Below, piece by piece: positions 15,485-24,539 of a DNA stretch of 64,000 bases (positions are counted from its first letter, which is position 1; each line of letters opens with the position of its first letter). This DNA comes from Paenibacillus methanolicus (GTDB taxonomy: Bacteria; Bacillota; Bacilli; Paenibacillales; Paenibacillaceae): NCBI RefSeq assembly GCF_008124765.1, contig NZ_VNHS01000009.1:186001-250000 (forward strand), read 5' to 3'. The notes below the pieces were generated by a model. It saw only the letters and a program-made list of their open reading frames with translations, was not told where the DNA came from and made no database searches. The position numbers were made by a program, and so were the translations under genes.

Positions 15485-16450
15485 ATGAAAAAAGCGATTG
15501 TAATCGGGGCAACTGGCGGTACGGGTGCGGTTATTGTGTCTGAACTTGTGAAACGCGGGGTGCCGACGATAGCCTTCGGGCGTTCTCGTCAAAAGCTGGA
15601 GGAGCTTGCCGGTGGACTGGGGCAACCTGCTCACTTGTCGCTGGCGATCGGGGACGCATGCCGGCCGGATGATATTGCGGCTGCGGTGCAAGATGCGGAT
15701 GTCATGTTCCATAGCGCGAACGTCCCTTACAACGAGATGGCGAGCAAGCTGATTCCACTAGGTGAATCCATTATGGAGGCGGCCGACCGACTGAGCTTGA
15801 AGGTGGTGGTCATCGACGGCATCTATCCGTACGGAAGAAGACAGAAGGATCTCGTAACCGAGGAGCATCCCAAACAGCCTCATACGAAGAAGGGCAAGGT
15901 ACGGCTTGCTTTTGAGCAAATGATTTTTAGCAGCAGATGGAAAAAGGCGCGTCCGATGATTGTGCGGCTCCCGGATTATTATGGACCGACTGCCAATCAA
16001 GCTTCTTATCTAGGCGGAACGCTCGAAGCGATCGCGGCTGGCAAAATGGCCTTTTTCGTCGGAAATAAGAAGACCCCCCGCGAGTACGTGTATTTGCCTG
16101 ACGCGGCCCATATGATCGTCGAGCTTGCGGGACGCGAGCAAGCCTATGGGGAGAACTGGAATATACCGGGTTCGGACATCATCTCCGGGCATGAGATCGT
16201 CCGCATCGCTCAACAGGCAAGCGGCGCGAAGAAGCCCGTGATCGCGCTGGGCAAAATCGGATTGTCGCTGCTAGGCATGTTCGTCCCCGTTATGAAAGAG
16301 GTTGTGGAAATGCTGTACTTAACGGAACAGCCGCTGCGCTTAAGCGGGGAGAAGTATAAGCGCCGTATCGGGGCCATTCCGTCAACCAAGCCGGAGGTAG
16401 GGATTGCGGCGACCATTCGTGAATTGCAGAAAAAAATAACGTTTAGTTAA
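15485..16450 (+). CDS. NAD(P)-binding epimerase/SDR-like protein
   Basis: 321 residues. The N terminus carries the nucleotide-binding motif VIGATGGTGAVIVSEL (6-21), typical of extended or atypical SDR (NmrA/epimerase) proteins. Mid-protein DGIYPYGRRQKD and RLPDYYGPTANQ match the active-site Tyr and substrate region of NAD-dependent epimerase/dehydratases, but a clean YxxxK is not obvious. It could be a quinone or sugar oxidoreductase; the substrate is unknown. AAGGGAG precedes the ATG. It shares operator sequences with the MFS exporter and multicopper oxidase that follow, which suggests one stress response. Confidence 0.8.
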   Translation: MKKAIVIGATGGTGAVIVSELVKRGVPTIAFGRSRQKLEELAGGLGQPAHLSLAIGDACRPDDIAAAVQDADVMFHSANVPYNEMASKLIPLGESIMEAADRLSLKVVVIDGIYPYGRRQKDLVTEEHPKQPHTKKGKVRLAFEQMIFSSRWKKARPMIVRLPDYYGPTANQASYLGGTLEAIAAGKMAFFVGNKKTPREYVYLPDAAHMIVELAGREQAYGENWNIPGSDIISGHEIVRIAQQASGAKKPVIALGKIGLSLLGMFVPVMKEVVEMLYLTEQPLRLSGEKYKRRIGAIPSTKPEVGIAATIRELQKKITFS

Positions 16451-16455
16451 TTGTA

Positions 16456-16469
16456 ATTGATCAATCAAT
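16456..16469 (+). promoter_or_regulatory. Operator ATTGATCAATCAAT before the MFS gene
   Basis: A 14-bp site containing the palindrome TTGATCAA and extended flanks, identical to the copy at 18016. It starts 6 nt after the stop of the upstream gene, 55 nt before the MFS start. Confidence 0.7.
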
Positions 16470-16523
16470 TATAATTGAGAACACGCCTAAAAACTCTTCA
16501 ATGTATAAAAGGAGATAAGTGTG

Positions 16524-17960
16524 ATGACGATATTGGCTCCATCATTAAAAGCGACTCCCCTTGCAATACCCTATCGGTGGTGGGCGCTTATTGCACTGGC
16601 TTTGGCGCAATTCCTCGTCGTATTAGACGCTTCGATCGTAAATATCGCGCTGCCCGCCATTGGCTCCGAGCTCCGCTTGGGTACCCATATGTTGGGCTGG
16701 GTGATTACGGCTTATGTGCTGCCGTTTGGCGGTCTGCTTCTTTTAGGCGGCCGGTTGTCCGACCGGTTCGGGCATCGGAGATTGTTTATCGCCGGCGTCG
16801 CCGGGTTTTCCATCGCTTCGGCGGCAGCGGGCTTAGCCATGTCGGGAGAGTGGCTGTTAACGGCAAGAGCGCTTCAAGGCATATCGGCCGCGCTGCTGGC
16901 ACCGGCCGCGCTTGCTCTTCTGACTAAGCTGTTCATTGATCCGCAAGACCGGGCGAAAGCGCTTGGCATCTGGGGGGCGGTCGCGGGCATCGGAAGCGCG
17001 GCAGGCGTTTTATTAGGCGGAATACTTACCTCCTCCTTAGGATGGTCATCGGTGTTCTACGTGAATGTTCCCGTCGGCGCTCTGATCATCGCAACGGTGC
17101 CCTTCCTCATTTCGAAAGATTCGCCCAGCGAACGCGCCGGATTGAATATGTCGGGAGCCGCTGCGGTTACAGCGGGTATAACCGCGCTGGTCGCCGCGCT
17201 CTCCGGAACGGAACGCGTCGGTTGGACATCGCCGCAGACGTTGACCTTAGCGGGCTTGGCTTTCCTACTGCTCTCTTCGTTCATCTTATTAGAGCGGCGA
17301 GCCGCTAATCCGCTCCTGCCGCTGACCCTTTTCCGTAATCGGTCGGTAACCGGCGGTAATCTGGCGATGTTTCTCATTGGGGGCGCGACAACGGCATTAT
17401 TCTTCGCTCTCTCGGTTTACATGCAGCAGGTACTGCGGTATGACGCGATGAAGGCAGGTCTTACCCAGCTTCCGATGGCAGGTGCCTTGGTTGCGATTGC
17501 GGGAGCTGTTCCAGCAGTCGTCAAGGCATACGGAACGCGTCGCTCGCTGGCTGCCTCTCTTCTTCTGCTGGCCGCAGGTCTAATCTGGCTTTCCTTCGCG
17601 CCAAGCGATGCCGCATTCGCGATCCACCTGCTCGGTCCTTCCATTCTGATTGGAGTCGGGCTGGGCGGCGCATTCGTTTCCGGAACGGAAACCGCGGTCC
17701 ACGGCGTGGCCGATGACGAAGCCGGGCTTGCGAGCGGCTTGGTCAATACGAGTCAGCAAATTGGCGGGGCAATCGGAATGGCGGTACTAACGGCGATATC
17801 CTCGGCTCGAACGAACGGCCTGCTTGAGCAGGCGGTAGCGGAACCGCAGGCGTTAACCAGCGGTTTTACCGCGGTGTTCTTGGGAGCTGCCGCATTCGCG
17901 ATCTTGGGCGCGATCGTGATCCTCGCCGTCGTTCCGGGTCCCCAGATGCGCCGAATATGA
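16524..17960 (+). CDS. MFS drug exporter, DHA2 (EmrB/QacA) family
   Basis: 478 residues with about 14 hydrophobic segments. TM1 carries LDASIVNIALPAI (motif D1), the loop GGRLSDRFGHRR is motif A, and TM5 has GIWGAVAGIGSAAGVLLGG (motif C), the antiporter signature. It should export a hydrophobic drug or quinone by proton antiport. The best start is ATG at 16524 with AGGAG 9 nt upstream; a GTG directly before it is possible. It belongs to the three-gene set marked by ATTGATCAATCAAT. Confidence 0.88.
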   Translation: MTILAPSLKATPLAIPYRWWALIALALAQFLVVLDASIVNIALPAIGSELRLGTHMLGWVITAYVLPFGGLLLLGGRLSDRFGHRRLFIAGVAGFSIASAAAGLAMSGEWLLTARALQGISAALLAPAALALLTKLFIDPQDRAKALGIWGAVAGIGSAAGVLLGGILTSSLGWSSVFYVNVPVGALIIATVPFLISKDSPSERAGLNMSGAAAVTAGITALVAALSGTERVGWTSPQTLTLAGLAFLLLSSFILLERRAANPLLPLTLFRNRSVTGGNLAMFLIGGATTALFFALSVYMQQVLRYDAMKAGLTQLPMAGALVAIAGAVPAVVKAYGTRRSLAASLLLLAAGLIWLSFAPSDAAFAIHLLGPSILIGVGLGGAFVSGTETAVHGVADDEAGLASGLVNTSQQIGGAIGMAVLTAISSARTNGLLEQAVAEPQALTSGFTAVFLGAAAFAILGAIVILAVVPGPQMRRI

Positions 17961-18015
17961 GCAGCGATGTCAAGCGCGCTTTCGCCCGTAACCAGCTCGT
18001 CCGGATATGTGATGG

Positions 18016-18029
18016 ATTGATCAATCAAT
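18016..18029 (+). promoter_or_regulatory. Operator ATTGATCAATCAAT before the multicopper oxidase
   Basis: Exact 14-bp repeat of the site at 16456, ending 3 nt before the GGGAGG ribosome site of the oxidase gene. A bound repressor would cover the 5' leader or the start of transcription. Confidence 0.7.
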
Positions 18030-18045
18030 ATTGGGAGGTAAGACC

Positions 18046-19533
18046 ATGCGAAGGATGACATGGAAAGGAAAGGCGGGAATCGCGGGTTTGGGAATGGCCA
18101 TCCTGCTGGGTGCGGTCATAGGAACGTATTTTTGGCAAATGCGCATGCAAAAACCGTTTGACGTCAACATGGCTGCGATGCATCACACGGGCGGCATGGA
18201 TGGGCATGAGCATGGCATGCATGAGCATGGCGAACACGGGGTAAGGACGGCGGATTCGCAGGCGTCCCGGTCATGCGAAGCAATCATGGCCAAAGCGGGA
18301 AAGGAGCCTGTGCGCGAGGTTCAACTTACGGTTGCGCAACAGGAAACGAAATTGGACAATGGGCAAACCAAGCAGACATGGACATTCAATGGCCTCACGC
18401 CTGGGCCGGAAATCCGAGTGACGGAGGGCGATCGAGTACGCATCGTCTTGAAGAATGCGGACATCAAGGAGGGCGTCACCGTCCATTGGCACGGGATCGT
18501 CCTTCCATGTTCGCAGGACGGCGTAGCCGGCGTCACGCAAGAAGCGGTAAAGCCCGGGGAGCGGTTCACGTATGAATTTATCGCCAACCATCCGGGGACC
18601 TATTGGTATCACTCCCACCAGGCCAGCTCGGTGCAAGTCGAGAAAGGCTTACTGGGAAAGCTCATTATCGAGCCCTTGACGAACGGCTTCGATTATGACC
18701 AAGAGGAGACGATTCTTATTCAGCAATTGAACGGCACGATGCTCATGAACGGTTCGACCAAAGGCGCGAATATTGAGGCCAGTCCCGGCCAGATGGTTCG
18801 TCTGCGGATGATTAATGCGGCGAACGAAACGGAAACGATTCGCGTGAACGGGGCGGCTTACCGCATTATCGCGATGGATGGCCACGATCTTCACGAGCCC
18901 GAGATGCTGGAAAATTATCAATTCCAAGTCGCGGCGGGGCAGCGCTACGATCTTCTCCTCCAGATGCCGCGGCAAGGCAAGGTGATTGTCGAGAGCGGAT
19001 CGGGCTTGAGAGCGGCATTGGGATCAGGCAGCGAGCCTCAGCCTCGTTCCGACTACACCTTGTTCTCTTGGACGGATTATGGAACGCCGGACCCGCGCGC
19101 CCCCGTCGAGAACTTGACTTTCGATCAGAGCCAAACGCTCGAGCTCGGTCAAACGCTGTTCATCAAATCGATTAACGGCAAAAGCTTTCATGAAATCCCT
19201 TCGATCGTGGTCAAAGAAGGCCAGCGCGTGAAGCTCGCGATTGCCAATAACGGGGGAGGGGACCATCCTTTCCATCTGCATGGGCACATCTTTCAGGTGT
19301 TGAGCCGCAACGGCCAGCCGCTAAGCGGCAGTCCCGTCTTTCTGGATACGTTGGCCACGCAAGAAGGAGAAACCTATGAAGTCTACGTGAAGGCGGATAA
19401 CCCAGGCTTGTGGATGATGCATTGCCACAATCTGATGCATGCTTCGATGGGGATGAGCATGATGTTCAATTATGAAGGGGTTTCAACGCCGTACCGGGTC
19501 GGGACCAAATCGGGTAATCTGCCGGATCTGTAA
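18046..19533 (+). CDS. Membrane-anchored multicopper oxidase (laccase/CueO-like)
   Basis: 495 residues from the ATG at 18046 (GGGAGG 8 nt upstream). An N-terminal hydrophobic segment (about 10-28) is followed by a His/Met-rich linker (HHTGGMDGHEHGMHEHGEHG, about 46-65) that looks like a copper-loading tail. Three cupredoxin domains follow with all four copper motifs: HWHG, YWYHSH, HPFHLHGH and HCHNLMHASMGM (Met axial ligand for type 1 copper). It should oxidise phenols, Cu(I) or Mn(II) at the outer face of the membrane with reduction of O2 to water. It shares its operator with the upstream exporter. Confidence 0.9.
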   Translation: MRRMTWKGKAGIAGLGMAILLGAVIGTYFWQMRMQKPFDVNMAAMHHTGGMDGHEHGMHEHGEHGVRTADSQASRSCEAIMAKAGKEPVREVQLTVAQQETKLDNGQTKQTWTFNGLTPGPEIRVTEGDRVRIVLKNADIKEGVTVHWHGIVLPCSQDGVAGVTQEAVKPGERFTYEFIANHPGTYWYHSHQASSVQVEKGLLGKLIIEPLTNGFDYDQEETILIQQLNGTMLMNGSTKGANIEASPGQMVRLRMINAANETETIRVNGAAYRIIAMDGHDLHEPEMLENYQFQVAAGQRYDLLLQMPRQGKVIVESGSGLRAALGSGSEPQPRSDYTLFSWTDYGTPDPRAPVENLTFDQSQTLELGQTLFIKSINGKSFHEIPSIVVKEGQRVKLAIANNGGGDHPFHLHGHIFQVLSRNGQPLSGSPVFLDTLATQEGETYEVYVKADNPGLWMMHCHNLMHASMGMSMMFNYEGVSTPYRVGTKSGNLPDL

Positions 19534-19612
19534 GGGAGGCTACTCGTTCAGAATGCTTTCTTCAAGTACGTCATATTTGTTTCCATGTACCTTGATAATA
19601 TGAGTCTCGCCC

Positions 19613-20078
19613 CATTTGCATGTGCTGAGCGCCGTAAGACTTTCCCGTGCGTTCCTTCCCGGTATGATCGAGCGAGATTGGGGCCGAATCATCAATCTTG
19701 CCAGCGAGGCAGGGATCAAACCCTACCCGGAACTGGTGCCTTATGGCGTTTCCAAGATGTCCTTGTTTACGTTCTCTCGTGGATTGGCCGAATTGGCGAA
19801 AGGTACGGGCGTAACGGTTAACTCCGTGCTGCCAGGTCCGACGTGGACGGAAGGCTTCGCCAAGTTTATAACCGATTTGGCCCAAGAGAAAAGGGCAAGA
19901 GCTAGAACCTTTCATTCGCGAATATTTCCAAGATAGCACGCCTACTTCGCTGATTCAGCGCTTCGCCACCGTAGAAGAAGTAGCCGATACCATTGTCTTT
20001 CTGAGTTCCGTCAATGCGGGTGCCATCAATGGCCATGCGCAGCGCGTCGAAGGCGGAATTATTCAGTCCATCCTGTAA
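19613..20078 (+). pseudogene. Decayed short-chain dehydrogenase
   Basis: The C-terminal two thirds of a classical SDR can be read: VLSAVRLSRAFLPGMIERDWG, then YGVSK (catalytic YxxxK) and GLAELAKGTGVTVNSVLPGP. Near 19890 the frame shifts (after AQEK), and the rest continues in another frame as GQELEPFIREYFQDSTP and RFATVEEVADTIVFLSS to a TAA at 20076-20078. The N-terminal NAD-binding motif is absent and a stop precedes the readable part. No ribosome site is present. It is therefore a truncated, frameshifted remnant, unless one sequencing error accounts for the internal shift. Confidence 0.85.
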
Positions 20079-20276
20079 GGCGATTTCCTGATTGGCTGCT
20101 GAAACAATAGCAATAATCGATACGTTGCCCTAGTCCGTTTTTTATATTGGTCTGCTGCCAGAAGGATTGCCGGATTGCGTGCAGGTTTTGGTTGTGCGAG
20201 AGGATTGATTCAATTCCGTTTGGGGAGAATAAGGTTATATTTTCCACATTAACTCAAGACCAAAGGAATCGTACAC

Positions 20277-21365
20277 ATGCTCGAAAAAGGCAGGATTTCG
20301 GCACTACAGCTTGGCATGATGCTCTATTTGGCTATTGGCTCGACGGCACTGCTTATCGTCCCCGGCATTACAGCCCAATTCGCCAAACAGGATTTGTGGA
20401 TTTCCCCGATTTGGGGGGCGTTGAGCGGGTATTTAATGCTGGTCGTCGCCTATTATCTCGGCCAATCGTATCCGAATAAAACGATAATCCAATACAGCGA
20501 GCAAATCGTGGGGCGGATTCCGGGTCAGATTCTCGGTGCGATCACGATGTTCTTTTTCTTGCACGATAACAGTATGGTCATTCGCGAGTTCGGCGAATTT
20601 TTGCATTTGACCTTTCTAAGCCGAACGCCGCTTGTGTTCATCATGGTCTGTATCGTCGTCTTATGCGCGTATGCCGTGAACGGCGGCATCGAGGTCATCG
20701 GGCGTTGCGGGCAAATATTTATGCCGGTCGTATTGATGCTATTCGTATGGATCGCCCTGATGTTAATCCCTCAGCTCGATCCGATGCATTTGTATCCGGT
20801 GCTGGAAAAGGGGCTTACCCCATCCCTAATGGGCTCTATCGTTCCGCACGCATGGTTCGTGTCCTATGGATCCATCGCGTATTTCCTGCCTTACGTCGAA
20901 GACAAGCGCAATGTACTGAAATGGGGAAGCCTCTCGATTATCGTATTGACGCTCACCATGGTCATGACCAATCTGGTCGTCTTCTTCTTGTTCGGGCATT
21001 CTACGCCGACGTATGTGTTCCCGGTGTTCTATGCATCCACATACATCAGCGTGCTTAATTTTTTCGAACATCTCGATGCGGTCGTGCTTGTCATCTGGGT
21101 GTCCGGCGGGTTTGTGCAAGTCGCGTACTTCTATTACGTGCTCGTGCTTGGCACCAGCCAACTTTTGCGTTTGTCCGATTACCGGCCGATGGTAATTCCC
21201 CTCGGCGTGCTGCTTGTTCTGTTCAGCATGTGGTCGGCGCCTAATTTGCAGAAATTGATTGACTTCTTTCGGACGACGGTCCCCTTCTACTTCTGGATCG
21301 TGCAAGGCGGGATTCCGTTGTTGCTGCTTGCCGTTCACTTCATACGCCGGAGGTTTACTTCCTGA
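20277..21365 (+). CDS. Germinant-receptor permease subunit GerB (GerAB family)
   Basis: 362 residues, ten predicted helices, APC-superfamily fold of GerAB/GRKB proteins. It begins with the usual ISALQLGMMLYLAIGS and contains FGEFLHLTFLSRTPL and PYVEDKRNVLKWG, both family hallmarks. It would bind the germinant in the inner spore membrane. AAGGA lies about 10 nt before the ATG. Unusually it is on the opposite strand to the A and C subunit genes and converges on them, overlapping a small gene by 11 nt. It must therefore have its own forespore promoter; none could be pinned down in 20079-20276. Confidence 0.9.
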   Translation: MLEKGRISALQLGMMLYLAIGSTALLIVPGITAQFAKQDLWISPIWGALSGYLMLVVAYYLGQSYPNKTIIQYSEQIVGRIPGQILGAITMFFFLHDNSMVIREFGEFLHLTFLSRTPLVFIMVCIVVLCAYAVNGGIEVIGRCGQIFMPVVLMLFVWIALMLIPQLDPMHLYPVLEKGLTPSLMGSIVPHAWFVSYGSIAYFLPYVEDKRNVLKWGSLSIIVLTLTMVMTNLVVFFLFGHSTPTYVFPVFYASTYISVLNFFEHLDAVVLVIWVSGGFVQVAYFYYVLVLGTSQLLRLSDYRPMVIPLGVLLVLFSMWSAPNLQKLIDFFRTTVPFYFWIVQGGIPLLLLAVHFIRRRFTS

Positions 21366-21582
21366 TCGTTTCGCCCAGCGGTCCAAGTACGGTTTGAACC
21401 CACTCGAGCGGTCCGGGGATCTCGGGAAATTTCATGAAGGTCAAGACCAACGCGTCGCCTGCACACGTGAGCAGGATAAAGGCGAGCCGATCCCGCCGCG
21501 GCAGCCGGGTGACCGACCGCCATTGCAAGAGAAACACAATAGTCATGACCAGCAGTATCCCGAGCAAGTGGATGAGCTGCAC
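21355..21582 (-). CDS. Small membrane protein of the germination operon
   Basis: 75 residues, starting 3 nt after the GerC gene stop. One hydrophobic helix near the N terminus (LLGILLVMTIVFLLQW), an RLPRRDR charged loop, and a second moderately hydrophobic stretch. Small membrane proteins at this position occur in some GerA-type operons; a role is not established. The 3' end overlaps the 3' end of the convergent GerB gene by 11 nt. The size, context and tight spacing support a real gene. Confidence 0.7.
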   Translation of the reverse strand: MQLIHLLGILLVMTIVFLLQWRSVTRLPRRDRLAFILLTCAGDALVLTFMKFPEIPGPLEWVQTVLGPLGETIRK

Positions 21583-21585
21583 GCG

Positions 21586-22776
21586 CTATTTCACCTCTTG
21601 CTCGATTAATCCTGCCGGACTGATCAATTTACCCGGTCTGCGTACGACGACTTTGAGATCGTAGTCTACTTTCACGGTCGGATAAATGTCGTGCCACCGA
21701 TCCTTTGCTTTTTGCCATTGCTTCGGATATTTACGATGGAAGGTTTCCCCGAAATCAAGCACGTCTGCGTTCATCTTGTGCTGTACTTGCTGCAGCAAGC
21801 GGTCCAATGTCCGTATCAGCTGCTGTTCGACCTCCTTTTCCAACTCCTTCACATAGACCGGATTCCCCATCTGCAGGTTCGTCGCGTTCATTACAATGTC
21901 ATCTTCAGCGAATCCTTTTATGGTCATGGACCATTCGTTGCCTTTTATGCGGGGGATGAGGTTCGTTTTCATCTTGTATAAACGCACGGTTATCAGGCCG
22001 TCCGACTCGGGCAATTTGACGTTTAACAGCGCTTCTTTCATCTCGTTTTTCATCCAGAGCAATCCTTCCGTCTGTTTCTCATCGATATGGCCCACCATTT
22101 TGTCTTTTTTGAAAATCGCCGCGCCTACGGCGGACTGTACGAGCTTGCCTTTCGACATCGGCAGAGTACGGATCCAGGGGACGGTGCTGTCTCGCACATC
22201 GCTGATCATTCGGTTATTGATTCGGCCGATGGCCATTTTCAAGATGTTGCCGTTCTCGGAAAGTTTGTTCAGCAGCTCGGCCGAGTTGCGCTCCATGGAG
22301 GCCGACTGCTGCAGCATACTCTTCGCCTTGCCATGGCTGATGAACAAATGGGAGTTGCCGCGAACATAGATTTGCCGGAGAAGATAGTCCAGATTGCCTC
22401 GAATGCCCTCCTTGGCAACGGTTTCGCTCATAATGAACACATTGCACTGTCCCCAGAACATTTGGCGCGTCATTTGGCCCTGCAGGCGGAAAAAGGCTTC
22501 GGGAACCGTTTTTCCTTTAGCCGATTGCACGATCGCGGAGGAGCCGCTCGCCCCATTCCCGGCCTGACCTGCAACCTGCTGATTTCCTTGCTCCTTGGGA
22601 GCGAATATTTGAACGGATAATTCAACCAGGTTATCGTCGGACGCATCAATCCCGGCCGCCGTGATAACGGCGACATCATTCACTTCAATTCTGTCCCAGC
22701 ATCCGGAGAGCAGAAGGGAGGGGAGGATGATCCAGCCATAACGGAATATCGTGCTGTATCGTCGCCATGCAAACAT
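21586..22776 (-). CDS. Germinant-receptor lipoprotein subunit GerC
   Basis: 396 residues from the ATG at 22776, which has GGAGG 7 nt upstream; a TTG two codons earlier is possible. Lipobox LLLSGC with the lipidated Cys26, followed by WDRIEVNDVAVITAAGID, the standard N terminus of GerAC proteins. Domain III ends with KVDYDLKVVVRRPGKL. It follows the A subunit gene by 22 nt in one operon. It should be attached to the outer leaflet of the inner spore membrane within the receptor complex. Confidence 0.92.
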   Translation of the reverse strand: MFAWRRYSTIFRYGWIILPSLLLSGCWDRIEVNDVAVITAAGIDASDDNLVELSVQIFAPKEQGNQQVAGQAGNGASGSSAIVQSAKGKTVPEAFFRLQGQMTRQMFWGQCNVFIMSETVAKEGIRGNLDYLLRQIYVRGNSHLFISHGKAKSMLQQSASMERNSAELLNKLSENGNILKMAIGRINNRMISDVRDSTVPWIRTLPMSKGKLVQSAVGAAIFKKDKMVGHIDEKQTEGLLWMKNEMKEALLNVKLPESDGLITVRLYKMKTNLIPRIKGNEWSMTIKGFAEDDIVMNATNLQMGNPVYVKELEKEVEQQLIRTLDRLLQQVQHKMNADVLDFGETFHRKYPKQWQKAKDRWHDIYPTVKVDYDLKVVVRRPGKLISPAGLIEQEVK

Positions 22777-22798
22777 GAACAACCCTCCTGTGAATTTT

Positions 22799-24355
22799 TT
22801 ATTCGTTGCCCTTGGACGGGTCCGGCTTCGAGATCGGGGTCTGCCGCCGCGAATTGTATTTGCCGGTCAAATGGGGACGGCTTGTCATTTTCCACCATGG
22901 CGCGCGAATGCCGACATCCTTCCACTGCTTGCGCTGGAAGGGGCCGATCGGCGACAAATAGGGAACCCCGAACGACCTGAGCGTACTGAGATGAATAACA
23001 AGCGCCAATACGCCGAGCATGGTCCCGAATAAACCAAGAATGCTGGAGAGGAGCATGATCGGAAATCGGAGCAGCCGCAGCGACATGCCAACCGAGTACT
23101 TCGGTAACATAAAAGAAGCGATCCCCGTTATCGCCACGACCATGACCATCGTTGCCGATACGATTCCGGCGGATACCGCGGCATCTCCGATAATCAGGGC
23201 GCCAACGATGCTGACTGCGGGGCCGATCTGCTTGGGCAGCTTTACCCCCGCTTCACGCAGCGCTTCGAAGGCAACCTCCATCATAAGCGCCTCTACGATA
23301 GCCGGGAAAGGGATCTCCTCCCTCGATCGGACAATCGTGAAAAACAGCAAGGAAGGCACCATCTCGTGATGGAAGGAAAGAACCGCGACGTAGACAGAGG
23401 GCAGTAGTAGTGAAATAAGGGCGGCGCCATAGCGGAGCCACCGGATCAACGTGGACATCAAAAAATGCTGATAATAGTCTTCCGGCGACTGAAGCAAGGA
23501 AAATAGCGTGATGGGAGCAACCATGGCGATCGGGGTTCCATCCATTAGTATCGCCACGCGTCCCTCGAATAAATTACCTGCAATTACATCAGGTCGTTCG
23601 GTTGTCAATACCTGCGGGAAAGGGGAGTAGGGCTTATCCAATATAAGCTCTTCGAGATAGGCGCTTTCCAATGCGCCATCGATGTCGATGCGGTCGATTC
23701 GTTCCTTCGTTTCACGAACCAGCGTCTCTTCCGCGATGCCTTCTAAATAAGCGATAGCGACCATGGATTTCGAATAGCGGCCAACCGTCGTCGTATGCAG
23801 CTTGAGCGCAGGCGATTTGATTTTTCGGCGGAGCATGGAAATATTAACCGCAAGGGTTTCCGTGAAGCCTTCGCGCGGCCCCCGCACTACGCTTTCTGCT
23901 TGGGGTTCTTCGACGCCGCGCTGCTCCCAGCCGGCTAATGGGATGGACAGAGCATGCGGCTCGTTGTCCAGGAAGAGGAGGGCGCTTCCCGAGAACGCAT
24001 GATCCACGCATTCCGCAAAGGTCCGAACCCAACCCGTATTCGGCACGGTGAGCGCTTCGAGAGCAATCGTCTCAAGATCCGATGCCGACGTGTGCAGCAA
24101 TGGCTGCAACACATGCTGGGAGAGAAAATGAAGGTCGCTTAGACCATCAATATACAGAAGCATCGCTTCTTTATCGTGGACACGCAATTGGCGATATTTG
24201 ACGTCCGGGCAGCCCGAAAGTATCTCTTCGAGCTTACGTCGATTAACCGTAAGCGCCTGCGATATCGGTTCGTCTTTATCGTTCTGCTGATGAGAGTTGC
24301 CAGTTGAATCGGAGGGCGTCGCTTTGGACGAAAAAGGGTTTAGATTAAACGGCAT
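22799..24355 (-). CDS. Germinant-receptor subunit GerA (GerAA family)
   Basis: 518 residues. A hydrophilic N-terminal domain (about 1-240) is followed by the GerA core RPDVIAGNLFEGRVAILMDG (about 258-277) and FFTIVRSREEIPFPAIVEALMMEVAFE, then four or five membrane helices and a basic, polar C-terminal tail. This subunit forms the oligomeric ion channel of germinant receptors. GAGG precedes the ATG. First gene of the minus-strand A-C-small ORF operon; a forespore-type -10 lies upstream. Confidence 0.92.
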   Translation of the reverse strand: MPFNLNPFSSKATPSDSTGNSHQQNDKDEPISQALTVNRRKLEEILSGCPDVKYRQLRVHDKEAMLLYIDGLSDLHFLSQHVLQPLLHTSASDLETIALEALTVPNTGWVRTFAECVDHAFSGSALLFLDNEPHALSIPLAGWEQRGVEEPQAESVVRGPREGFTETLAVNISMLRRKIKSPALKLHTTTVGRYSKSMVAIAYLEGIAEETLVRETKERIDRIDIDGALESAYLEELILDKPYSPFPQVLTTERPDVIAGNLFEGRVAILMDGTPIAMVAPITLFSLLQSPEDYYQHFLMSTLIRWLRYGAALISLLLPSVYVAVLSFHHEMVPSLLFFTIVRSREEIPFPAIVEALMMEVAFEALREAGVKLPKQIGPAVSIVGALIIGDAAVSAGIVSATMVMVVAITGIASFMLPKYSVGMSLRLLRFPIMLLSSILGLFGTMLGVLALVIHLSTLRSFGVPYLSPIGPFQRKQWKDVGIRAPWWKMTSRPHLTGKYNSRRQTPISKPDPSKGNE

Positions 24356-24391
24356 TTTCTCTGCGTCCTCTTCGTGTTTGTCTTATTTTGT

Positions 24392-24422
24392 TAGTATGAG
24401 CCGACATACAGGAAGCTATTAC
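24392..24422 (-). promoter_or_regulatory. Possible sigma-G promoter of the germination operon
   Basis: Reading the minus strand, GTAATA (24422-24417), an 18-nt spacer and CATACTA (24398-24392) precede the GerA start by about 35 nt. CATACTA is the preferred -10 of sigma-G, which drives receptor operons in the forespore. The -35 is only a partial match. Confidence 0.55.
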
Positions 24423-24539
24423 CTGAAAGACGCAGGAGTACCCGTTATCGTGACGACTGTTACAGGGAAGGAACTCCTGGATCAACAATGTCTAGTCGTG
24501 CTAGGGATATCCGGAAGTCTTAGCAAGCAATCGACGAGT

